In this document: positions 1-7,878 of the stretch, in pieces
Layout of the letters: each line of letters begins with the position of its first letter
Numbering within the stretch: position 1 is the stretch's first letter
Virus record (IMG/VR): IMGVR_UViG_3300017613_001904
Span: 1 to 34,745 of that record
Origin: a virus
Length of the DNA: 34,745 bases
Reading direction: 5' to 3' (one strand)
Translations under genes and position numbers: made by a program
The notes under the pieces: model-generated
Database searches by the model: none
What the model saw: the letters and a program-made list of their open reading frames with translations, nothing else
What the model was told of the DNA's origin: nothing

Positions 1-1
1 A

Positions 2-106
2 ACAGATTTTGATATAACAACAGAGGTAACTATTGAGGGTGACCCATATGAATATGATTTGTATTGGTCGCCAGCATTAAGAATGAATAGGAGATATGAA
101 GAATAA
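2..106 (+). CDS. 3' end of an upstream gene (partial)
   Basis: An open frame enters from the left edge and ends at the TAA at 104-106, giving 34 residues that finish in ALRMNRRYEE. The fragment is rich in Asp, Glu, Tyr and Trp, and is followed 12 bases later by the next start codon, with a shared AAGGAG ribosome binding site lying on the stop codon. That spacing says it is cotranscribed with the adhesin genes that follow. It is too short to assign a family; a structural (virion) protein is the contextual guess. Confidence 0.6.
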   Translation, partial: TDFDITTEVTIEGDPYEYDLYWSPALRMNRRYEE

Positions 107-118
107 GGAGTAGTAATC

Positions 119-1417
119 ATGGCAAGTGAGAATATTAAATTAAGTAAAACTAATCAAGCTAATTTTACAGCTCATAATGGGTATTTTTATACCTTTGATC
201 ATGCTCAGGATAATTTACTTCAAAAGACGGATGATGGTAATACATCGTTTTCTTATCCGTATGATACTCTTATGAGTAATTTAGTTAAAAGCGCTGAGTT
301 TGATGGGGTTTACTTTTGGTCGTTGGAAGATCCAGGTGGAAATGATATAACTATTCGTAGGTGGTTAATAGATAATTATGTGTGCAAGCTTCAGCAAACA
401 TTTAGTTATGCTGCTGGTGGCGGCCATAACTATGAATCACAAGCATTTTCTATTGAACACTATCACACTACTCTTAGTAGCCCAACAAGTAGTGGTGCCA
501 CAACTTTACCTATGACTGAATATTCTGATCATCCTTCTATAAATTTTACAACCACTAGTGGCGATCCTTTGACTTTACATCTTGGGCCAAATTCTAATGA
601 TGAGGAAGAAGATGTGTATGTAGTGACGGTTATTTCCGGCGGGGTAACAATTTCTGGAGCAACAAGTTCAGGTATGCAATATTCATATGCTGGCGGAGAC
701 CCTATAAATTACTATACTCATATATGGATGTTTAATAACTATGACGGAGTAAGTAGCGCTACTGGGGCTTTATATAAATTAGATGCTTACACAGGTGATT
801 ATATAACCAGATATGCTAGTGGTGCTTATAAGGATATAACAGCTGCAACTTTTTATAAGGTAGATTCGTTTTCTGCTTTATACGGAGTAATAGATACATT
901 ATGTTATGTTAAGACCACTAATTTGTTATTTATAAATACTGGTCAAGCTGGTGCAACGTTGCCTTATTATGGCTCAATGGTAATGGAGAATATATTGAAT
1001 GATGAATCCACTGTTATACCTCTTTATGATATTACTATGGATGACCAAAATATTTATAGGTTACAAAATGCTCCTGATGCTGGTTCGAGTCTTACTCAGT
1101 GGGGTAGTTTTCTAAGTTACGTACTTTCATCTTTGGATTCGTTTGTGACGTCTATTTCGCTTGCGGCTTATCCAGCTATGATAGCTGCTAATTTGACTAG
1201 TAGCTCTTTGATTACAGCTTTTGTTAAAGACCAGTTTTGGCAACCTATTACGTCAAAAGCAGTTACATACTCAGTTGACGGGACTGACGGAGCTCATTTT
1301 GATGGAGCTGATCCTAATCCAGACAACACCGATAGTGATGGAAAATCAACTATTACTCTTCTGTCAGGAAATACAGCCAGAGAGGTTAAAGTGACCGCTG
1401 TAGTTGAGCAGGCTTAA
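119..1417 (+). CDS. Propeller-like virion protein with C-terminal invasin-type Ig domain (paralogue 1 of 3)
   Basis: This 432-residue protein is the first of three tandem paralogues. Its N-terminal ~340 residues are beta-rich with short repeated strands typical of a beta-propeller (phrases such as DGVYFWSLED, YKLDAYTGD and NIYRLQ). Around residues 140-205 lies an inserted module marked by LHLGPNS, an acidic run, VISGG and YAGGDPINY. That module is also present in the two following genes and resembles a small beta-barrel seen in other phage virion proteins. Residues ~342-432 form an Ig-like domain of the invasin/Big_1 type (ITAFVKDQFWQPI, DSDGKSTITLLSG). There is no signal peptide or membrane segment. 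AAGGAG upstream supports the ATG at 119. Sequence shows the modular beta structure; a role as a tail-associated adhesin is inferred from the context of many binding-domain proteins. No enzymatic motif is visible. Confidence 0.6.
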   Translation: MASENIKLSKTNQANFTAHNGYFYTFDHAQDNLLQKTDDGNTSFSYPYDTLMSNLVKSAEFDGVYFWSLEDPGGNDITIRRWLIDNYVCKLQQTFSYAAGGGHNYESQAFSIEHYHTTLSSPTSSGATTLPMTEYSDHPSINFTTTSGDPLTLHLGPNSNDEEEDVYVVTVISGGVTISGATSSGMQYSYAGGDPINYYTHIWMFNNYDGVSSATGALYKLDAYTGDYITRYASGAYKDITAATFYKVDSFSALYGVIDTLCYVKTTNLLFINTGQAGATLPYYGSMVMENILNDESTVIPLYDITMDDQNIYRLQNAPDAGSSLTQWGSFLSYVLSSLDSFVTSISLAAYPAMIAANLTSSSLITAFVKDQFWQPITSKAVTYSVDGTDGAHFDGADPNPDNTDSDGKSTITLLSGNTAREVKVTAVVEQA

Positions 1418-1428
1418 GAGGTATTTGA

Positions 1429-2637
1429 ATGGCTTATGATAACATCAATTTTAGGAAGCCTAATATGACTATATCTAACGGGTATTTTTATATGTTAGAT
1501 GATACTTGGGATGCTTTAGTAGAAAAAATAGACGATGGATCTATTAGTTTTACTTATCCTTTAGGCACATTACTTACTAGTACGGTAACAAGCTTAGAAC
1601 ATGATGGTATAAATTTTTGGAGTATGCAAAATATTACAGGTGGGGTGTCAATCAAGCGTTGGCAGATAGAGAATAGTATAGTTGAATTAAAAGATACCTT
1701 TGATTTCACTCCAAATTTTGTTTCAGAGACATTTACTGTAGAACATTATTACGATACCCTTGCCAGTGGAATAACGGCTAGTGGTACGGTAATATATTTA
1801 AATAATTATACAAACATAGTATCCAGTGGAATATCACTTACACTGGGTCCAAACTCCTCCAATCAATATGAAGAAGTAGATATAAGTACAGTAAGTGGTT
1901 CAGACATAGTTTTAGTTTCGGGAACTCAAAATTCATATGATTCTGGTGACGGTGTAAATTTTTACAATCATTTGTGGATATTTAATGATTACGATACTGG
2001 AAGGTTACATAAAGTAGATGCTTACACAGGATCTATTTTAACTACTTATAGCGGCGCAGATTATGATGATATAACAGCATGCACTTTTGCGAGAGTAAGC
2101 GGACCTTCTTCTTCAGCAGTTGACGCTTTAGCTTATGAGCAGGATGCTAACTTGAGATTTTTGAATATAGATACTATGAGTTTGTATGAAAGTATGATAA
2201 TGGATAATTTGAAGGCTAATGGGATTACTCACATTAAGATATACGATTTAGCTATATATGGTAATAGTGTGTATAGATTACAAGATGAAGCTGCTTACTA
2301 TGGTGTAGACAATGATTGGGGAGCTTTATATAACTATCAGATATCACCTATAAGATCGTTTATTGATTCAATAGTGGTCACAGCTTATCCAACAATTGTT
2401 CCTGCCAATGGTTATAATGTTTTAGAAGTTACCGCAGTAGTAAAAGATCAGTATGACGAGGGCATAATATATAAACCAGTATATTTTACTGATGATGATT
2501 CTATAGGGTATATTACTATAAATCCGGTCTACACGGACATATTTTTTGGGACAGGTAAAACTACCCCAACTTATTACAAAGCAGGAACAGTACCTAACAC
2601 AGTTACTATAGAAGGCACAGCTACACAAGATGATTAA
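1429..2637 (+). CDS. Propeller-like virion protein with C-terminal Ig domain (paralogue 2 of 3)
   Basis: This 402-residue protein is a clear paralogue of the preceding one. The starts match (MAYDNINF against MASENIKL), and FTVEHYYDTL, LTLGPNSS, HLWIFNDYD, KVDAYTGS and VYRLQD all have counterparts in the same order. Its C-terminal ~95 residues (309-402) again form an invasin-like Ig domain (LEVTAVVKDQYDEGI), more diverged and lacking the clear DxxG turn of its neighbour. The start follows the previous stop by 11 bases with AGAGG between, so translation is likely coupled. The start context ATGGCTTA recurs at 2648 and 13594 and, with GTG, at 28213. A virion adhesin or fibre subunit is the best inference; the substrate is unknown. 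Confidence 0.6.
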   Translation: MAYDNINFRKPNMTISNGYFYMLDDTWDALVEKIDDGSISFTYPLGTLLTSTVTSLEHDGINFWSMQNITGGVSIKRWQIENSIVELKDTFDFTPNFVSETFTVEHYYDTLASGITASGTVIYLNNYTNIVSSGISLTLGPNSSNQYEEVDISTVSGSDIVLVSGTQNSYDSGDGVNFYNHLWIFNDYDTGRLHKVDAYTGSILTTYSGADYDDITACTFARVSGPSSSAVDALAYEQDANLRFLNIDTMSLYESMIMDNLKANGITHIKIYDLAIYGNSVYRLQDEAAYYGVDNDWGALYNYQISPIRSFIDSIVVTAYPTIVPANGYNVLEVTAVVKDQYDEGIIYKPVYFTDDDSIGYITINPVYTDIFFGTGKTTPTYYKAGTVPNTVTIEGTATQDD

Positions 2638-2647
2638 GGGGTAATTA

Positions 2648-5287
2648 ATGGCTTACGAGAATGTTGAGTTTAGTTATAATAATTTTTGCATAGGCCCGCA
2701 AGGCGGAACGTTCTGTAGTATAGATACTACTAATGTGGCTACTACACTACAGGTGAAAAACAGTACCGGCAGCTTATTACATAACTATTCAGTGAATCCA
2801 GATTATGCGCAAAGCTTGTCCATTGGGTCTATAGAATATCCGGGCCCTAGAGGCGCTACTGGATTTTTTGATGATGTGCCTTTTTTTACATTAGAACATA
2901 ATAGTAGCACGCAATGTACTATAAGAGCTTGGAAATTTAACAGTACTAATTCCACTTTAGAAAAGGATTACGATATAGTAAAGACTACCGCCGGATCAAA
3001 TTATTTTAATTGTTATGATATGTCTGTGGAATATTGGCATACCGAGTTTGACGGTGCGACTACAACTGGTACTGGCAAGATAAAATTGGATTCAATTGGT
3101 TCTGTTGTTTCTGGTACCGAATTATTGTTGGGGCCGAGCAGTGATGCAACAAATACTGATGCGACAGAATGGGTAGAAGTTACTAGTGTATCCGGTGCTT
3201 GGGTTTATATAGATAGTATTACTTCTAGTGGAACAACGGCTCCTATATATGAATATGCAGATGCGGATGATATTACTTATTCTAAATACATATATTTGTT
3301 TAGTGATATAGGCCAAAACAATGATTCCACTAAAGGGTCCTTATATAAGTTAGATGTCAAGGATGGATCAGTTGTAGATGTTCAAAACAGTGGGTTATAC
3401 GGTGGTGTTAGGGCGTCAGCTTGGAGTTTGGATTATGATGCTATTGGCATAATCAAAGGAAATAATTTACTATATGTTGATCCAAACAATAACTATTATG
3501 TGACTAGATCACAAACCGCAACTAATGTAGAAGATGATGACACTACTATTATTCCAGTTTACGATTTAATATTTGATAACTATTCCATTTATAGATTGCA
3601 AAAAAAAGTAACTTTTAGAGATGATGCTGGTGACAAAGCTACTACAACATGGGCCACATATAATTACCACCAAGATACTATCGCACCTTATACTTTGAAT
3701 ATAGCACCATCAATTGAGCCGGACGGTATAGTGATGAATAACGGTAGTATCACTATTACAGTTGCGGTTAGAGATCAGTTCGGTGTTGGTTTATCTGCTA
3801 AAGATGTTTATTTTAGTAAAACTGGTGATGCTGGTGGTGCGTTTGATCCTGTAGGTGGTCAAGTTCTTACCAATTCAAGTGGAATAGCTACAATTGATTA
3901 TCAGACTGATTATTATTATCCTACAGGATCAGATACGGACACTGAAGATGTAGTAATTAAAGCTAAAACTGATGGTGGTTCAAGTTATTTAGGCGCGCCA
4001 GTATCTGGCTATACTGGCTGGATTTGGGACGAAATAGAATTTGTTTTATGGCGTAAGTTTACTACAGATATTAAAAATATAACGCAAAAACCTACATTAA
4101 GTGGTGTATGGCCTACAGAAGGATCGGATCTTTACTCTCAGGTGTATCTTGAACAATTAGAAGATATGGAAACCGATTTATATTTGAAAGGGTTAAGCAA
4201 ATTTCAATTCCCCGGAGGCCATTGGATACAGACAGGAGCCCCCAATGATTCCACAGCAATTATGGTTCAATTGGAAGCGTTTGAAAGTGAGGGTCGTTTA
4301 AATCAACTTACTGATGAAGTTGAAAATATAATTCCATTGATTCAAGATAAACAGGTTGAAAATGAGTTACAAATTAGTCAAACACACACTAGTAGGCACG
4401 TACTTGATCAGAACAAAGATTCTGTACAAATAAACCAATTCAAATTTATTGAAGATGCTATTCCGCCATTCTGGTCTGAAAAAAATCCAGTAGATACAAA
4501 CATTTGGATACATTTGAGACCCTATATAGCTAGTTTAGATCAAAATACATTAGTTTTTAAGGTACGCGAAGTGTCCTATGCTGGTGATACTGGTTATATA
4601 GACGTTACTGGATCTTGTGTGGTGATTGGTGATGGGGGATCTCCACAGGGTTTGAAAATAACCTATAATCCTCCTACTAATTTTCATCACCAAGCCATGG
4701 TTTTTGTTAGTATAGAAGTTTATGATCAAGCTCCAACACCTAATATTATTTTAACCGATTATTGGTTCAAGATAATTCCTGATTATAAAGCTCCTTATAT
4801 ATTAAATGAGAATCCGGCTCGGGAAGAAGAAGACGTGGCTTTGGATACTAATATTGAGTTTGATGTATTAGATGCTGGTGTGGGAGTAGATATAACTAGT
4901 TTAGAGTTTTTTGTAAATAATAGGATAAAAATTCCAACAGTTTCAGGTGTTTCAGGTGGGTATCACGTTAGTTATAACCCATCGGAGGATTTCTTTTATG
5001 GAGAAACTGTTGAAATTACAGTCAAAGTAAGAGATGCTTCGGCTTACCAGAATATTTTGTACGATATGTGGCGTTTTTATTGTGTTGGTAGTACAGGCCC
5101 GTGGATAGATAGGAGTAGTGTTTATCCAAAAAGTTGTTCAGAAGGAGTTGATAGGGAACAGACTAATATTTATGTGAATATGTATGCGATTAATGATACC
5201 GGATTAGATAGGGAAAGCATACTTATAGAAATAGGGGGAAAGGAACGGAATGTTACAATAACTCCAATAATTTACCGGGTTGATTAA
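2648..5287 (+). CDS. Large Ig-repeat virion protein with propeller-like N terminus (paralogue 3 of 3)
   Basis: The first ~340 of 879 residues are homologous to the two preceding proteins (MAYENVEF start, LLLGPSS module, VYDLIFDNYSIYRLQ). Residues ~345-447 are the invasin-like Ig domain (ITVAVRDQFGVGLSAKDVYF). A linker region of ~448-600 has a more helical, Gln/Glu-rich stretch (LTDEVENIIPLIQDKQ). It is followed by three repeated Ig-like units starting near residues 605, 714 and 817. The middle unit is the most complete (DAGVGVDITSLEFFVNN, YNPSEDFFYGETVEITV). The last unit stops after its first strands, so the protein looks shortened relative to the repeat pattern, and similar Ig sequence resumes in the next gene. 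Bacterial Ig domains of this sort are common spacers and ligand binders in phage tail proteins. The exact location in the virion is not shown by sequence. Confidence 0.6.
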   Translation: MAYENVEFSYNNFCIGPQGGTFCSIDTTNVATTLQVKNSTGSLLHNYSVNPDYAQSLSIGSIEYPGPRGATGFFDDVPFFTLEHNSSTQCTIRAWKFNSTNSTLEKDYDIVKTTAGSNYFNCYDMSVEYWHTEFDGATTTGTGKIKLDSIGSVVSGTELLLGPSSDATNTDATEWVEVTSVSGAWVYIDSITSSGTTAPIYEYADADDITYSKYIYLFSDIGQNNDSTKGSLYKLDVKDGSVVDVQNSGLYGGVRASAWSLDYDAIGIIKGNNLLYVDPNNNYYVTRSQTATNVEDDDTTIIPVYDLIFDNYSIYRLQKKVTFRDDAGDKATTTWATYNYHQDTIAPYTLNIAPSIEPDGIVMNNGSITITVAVRDQFGVGLSAKDVYFSKTGDAGGAFDPVGGQVLTNSSGIATIDYQTDYYYPTGSDTDTEDVVIKAKTDGGSSYLGAPVSGYTGWIWDEIEFVLWRKFTTDIKNITQKPTLSGVWPTEGSDLYSQVYLEQLEDMETDLYLKGLSKFQFPGGHWIQTGAPNDSTAIMVQLEAFESEGRLNQLTDEVENIIPLIQDKQVENELQISQTHTSRHVLDQNKDSVQINQFKFIEDAIPPFWSEKNPVDTNIWIHLRPYIASLDQNTLVFKVREVSYAGDTGYIDVTGSCVVIGDGGSPQGLKITYNPPTNFHHQAMVFVSIEVYDQAPTPNIILTDYWFKIIPDYKAPYILNENPAREEEDVALDTNIEFDVLDAGVGVDITSLEFFVNNRIKIPTVSGVSGGYHVSYNPSEDFFYGETVEITVKVRDASAYQNILYDMWRFYCVGSTGPWIDRSSVYPKSCSEGVDREQTNIYVNMYAINDTGLDRESILIEIGGKERNVTITPIIYRVD

Positions 5288-5326
5288 ATAATCTAACTGT
5301 CTTATTTATAGGGGATTATACTCAAA

Positions 5327-5950
5327 ATGACCATTGTAATTGACAATTTTTCTATAGGAGTAGAAGATTGGATATCAGTATCGGATTTAAATCACTTTTC
5401 CGTAGATGTGGTAGAAACCGCTTCTGGTGTTGGTATAAGTACGTCCGGTACGTATTTTATTCATGATGGCCAGGCAGTTCCAACTACTTATTCAGGTATA
5501 ACGGGTGGTTATATATGTTATTATACTCCGAGCGGTGTTTATTCTGATGGTACTATAAATTTAACTATTCATGCCGAAAACACTGCTAGTGGGGTATCAG
5601 AACAGGCTTTTCATTTATTATATGGATACAATGCTAAGTTTGAGGAGTGGGTTGATTGGGGTCCCCATGTTCAAGTAGATATAAGAGCACAAGCTTCAAA
5701 TTTAGTACGATGTCCCAACACAGTGGGAGAGGGTTTTTACTTTATAACCGCTGATTTAGAATCGGTGAATTTAGGCGCTACTATACGGGCAATTGAAAGT
5801 GTTGATTTAGGCGCGAAAATATATCCACAAAGTACAGCATTCTTTTATGGTGAGACTTACACTGTTACAATAAGTGGAGTTAAAGATTTTGCAGGAAATA
5901 TAATGGATCCATATATATATACATTTACGATTGAGGATCCTAGTAATTAA
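5327..5950 (+). CDS. Small Ig-like virion protein with a DLGA repeat pair
   Basis: This 207-residue protein has two Ig-like halves. The first (to ~residue 100) has the SASGVG-turn pattern of the Ig repeats in the preceding gene. The second ends in FFYGETYTVTISGVKDFAGN at 172-191, a typical Big_5/SbsA Ig-like final strand pair. Between them, residues 148-171 carry NLGATI and DLGAKI exactly 12 residues apart, the same dodecapeptide found more than 20 times in the protein at 28213-30180. It lies 39 bases downstream of the preceding gene and in the same reading frame, separated by three in-frame stops (TAA, TAA, TAG). The AGGGGA ribosome binding site supports the ATG at 5327 as a real start. Function is inferred to be structural; no catalytic motif is visible. 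Confidence 0.55.
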   Translation: MTIVIDNFSIGVEDWISVSDLNHFSVDVVETASGVGISTSGTYFIHDGQAVPTTYSGITGGYICYYTPSGVYSDGTINLTIHAENTASGVSEQAFHLLYGYNAKFEEWVDWGPHVQVDIRAQASNLVRCPNTVGEGFYFITADLESVNLGATIRAIESVDLGAKIYPQSTAFFYGETYTVTISGVKDFAGNIMDPYIYTFTIEDPSN

Positions 5951-5971
5951 TAAATTATAGGAGGTTTTAAT

Positions 5972-7531
5972 ATGGCAGCGGTAATAAGATGGGTCAAATA
6001 CGATGTTTCAGCTGTTGGCGCAGCGGGGGACGGAAGAGCTGCTGGATGTGTTGGAACTCGTGGATATTCATTTGGCATAGGTTCTGTGAACGCAGACGGA
6101 GTTACAATTGGCCCAACAACTAATAGGCTTTATGTTAATATAGATGGGTTCACCCCACCTAGTAGTTATATCACGTTATATTCAGGAGCTAACCTTGATC
6201 CTAGGTTTATAGCCAGAGATATAACTGAAAAGTTACATAATGTTGATACTGGTGACGAGAGATGGGCTAACGCCACTTGTTTATGGGAAAGTGGTGATTG
6301 GGTTTCCAGCACTGAAGCTGACAATCGTTTTAGAATTTATTCTGGTAGTTTAGGCAGCTCGTCCAGTGTTACAGTAGTTAGTGGAACTAATACAGCTCAC
6401 GCTATTCTTGGTTGGGATGCCGAAAGCAATCCAGGCGGAGCAGCTACTAGCAATACTTACAGTGGTACCATAACTATATCTGGAACGTATACTGGTCTTT
6501 TTGACGAAGTTTATACTATACTTGCTAGTAATGAACCTGATAATGGTATTGGCGCTCTCAATGATGCTAACATAGTATACGGTGGTACTGCAACTACTGC
6601 TGGAATGTTTACAGGTACTTCTGACGACACATACACTATAACCATTGATGTAACTAATGGAACTACTATGGGTGCTGGAACTGGAAATGTGCCTCGTATG
6701 AGGTGGACATCTACTAATGGCGATGACATGGGCGGAGCTGAATGGATAGAATTACTTTATCCGTTACATTGGTATAAGGTGGGAACCGGTGGCGTAATGA
6801 TTAAATTTACTGACGCAGTTTTTGCTGCTGGTTGGTTTACTTTACCAGTGTATGAAACTGACACTACTGATGGAGCTAATCCTAATGGGGCTTTAGGAAC
6901 TGCTCAATATAATTATAGCTCAAATAGAGGTGATGATAGTGCTGCACCAATTACTACATCTTCTGGTGGTTATACTGCTCTTGGTACTAAAGGTTTATAT
7001 ATTAAATTCAGTAATGCAAATAACCTATATGCTAGGGATGTGTTTTATGCGCTTTGTGCTGGCCCTTTGCCGGGTGCTCCAGCTAATTATAATATAAGCA
7101 GTTTGAATTATGGTAATGTTACAGTTTCTACTGATTCAGATGTTAGGTCTGTTCTATTTGAAATTGAGTCTGGCGCGGTGGAATTATCAACTGTTAAATT
7201 TGGTTTGCAGAATCACGGAACTTTTAATCATCATAAAGAAAATAATGCAGATACACATTTTAGATTTGGTACTGTGGGTCCTGGTCAACCCAAGACAGGA
7301 ACCGAATGGCATCAAAATGTAACCTATGATGATTTAGATGATGATACCCCACCGGCTTATTTGTACGCTATAGATAAGAGTTTAGCAGTGGTGTCTACTG
7401 CTGACAATTCTGAAACTGTGGGCAATTTTGGACTTACTGCTGATCCAGTGTGGTTGTGTATACATTTAGGTGCCAGTGAAACTGGAGCTAATAGTACAAT
7501 TAACTATAGACTTTACTTTGATTATTCATAA
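5972..7531 (+). CDS. Beta-rich virion protein with VNID-type module and GTYTG repeats
   Basis: This 519-residue protein is rich in Gly, Thr, Ser, Asn and Ala and nearly free of Cys and Lys-rich segments. Residues ~50-150 carry LYVNIDGF, LYSGANLD, RFIARDI, FRIYSGSLGSSSSVTV and AILGW in order. This pattern recurs near residues 224-304 of the giant protein at 13594-20331 and resembles modules of flagellar hook-associated and phage tail proteins. Residues ~165-225 hold two copies of a unit ending GTYTGxxDExYTI / MFTGTSDDTYTI about 42 residues apart. The C-terminal half has beta-strand-like segments including TDPVWLCIHLGASE and YRLYFDYS at the very end. A perfect AGGAGG precedes the ATG. A structural role is inferred; the family is not recognised. 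Confidence 0.55.
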   Translation: MAAVIRWVKYDVSAVGAAGDGRAAGCVGTRGYSFGIGSVNADGVTIGPTTNRLYVNIDGFTPPSSYITLYSGANLDPRFIARDITEKLHNVDTGDERWANATCLWESGDWVSSTEADNRFRIYSGSLGSSSSVTVVSGTNTAHAILGWDAESNPGGAATSNTYSGTITISGTYTGLFDEVYTILASNEPDNGIGALNDANIVYGGTATTAGMFTGTSDDTYTITIDVTNGTTMGAGTGNVPRMRWTSTNGDDMGGAEWIELLYPLHWYKVGTGGVMIKFTDAVFAAGWFTLPVYETDTTDGANPNGALGTAQYNYSSNRGDDSAAPITTSSGGYTALGTKGLYIKFSNANNLYARDVFYALCAGPLPGAPANYNISSLNYGNVTVSTDSDVRSVLFEIESGAVELSTVKFGLQNHGTFNHHKENNADTHFRFGTVGPGQPKTGTEWHQNVTYDDLDDDTPPAYLYAIDKSLAVVSTADNSETVGNFGLTADPVWLCIHLGASETGANSTINYRLYFDYS

Positions 7532-7569
7532 TAAAATAGAATAAAATTATAGGATTACAGGAGATAATT

Positions 7570-7878
7570 ATGCAAAGGGGATGGGAAGTTGAATTATCTA
7601 ATGGAGTGATACTCAGAGAGGGTGAGCTGGACTGGAAAAAAGTGCCTAAAAACCAGATAGTCAGGCTCACCCTTTTTTATGATGGTAGGCGTTGGGATCT
7701 AACTGACAAAGAAGCTTATTTTATTAAATACAGAGCTTCTGTTGTGCCTGGTATACAAGATAGTTTTAGAATAGAGCGAAGAGTAATTGGATACTATGAG
7801 GGATCTAATAAGGTTTGTTACTGTGTAGACGAACATACAGGTAAATTTAATTTAGAGGTAATCAATACTAATGAGTAG
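7570..7878 (+). CDS. Small hypothetical protein upstream of the Cys-rich giant
   Basis: This 102-residue soluble protein has no signal peptide or membrane segment. Visible features are a central AYFIKYRASVVPG segment, RIERRVIGYYEG, and two Cys near the C terminus (KVCYCVDEHTG). An AGGAG site lies 6 bases before the ATG. The stop overlaps the start of the next gene by 8 bases (ATGAGTAG), which points to translational coupling, so the two products may act together, for example as a chaperone or a small structural partner of the 1773-residue protein. The family is not recognised and no function is claimed. Confidence 0.55.
   Translation: MQRGWEVELSNGVILREGELDWKKVPKNQIVRLTLFYDGRRWDLTDKEAYFIKYRASVVPGIQDSFRIERRVIGYYEGSNKVCYCVDEHTGKFNLEVINTNE

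Noticed and set aside
3600-3607. Run of eight A that could be a slippage site
   Set aside because: It reads in frame through QKK in a conserved segment, and the frame stays open on both sides with homology to the paralogues, so no frameshift is needed.
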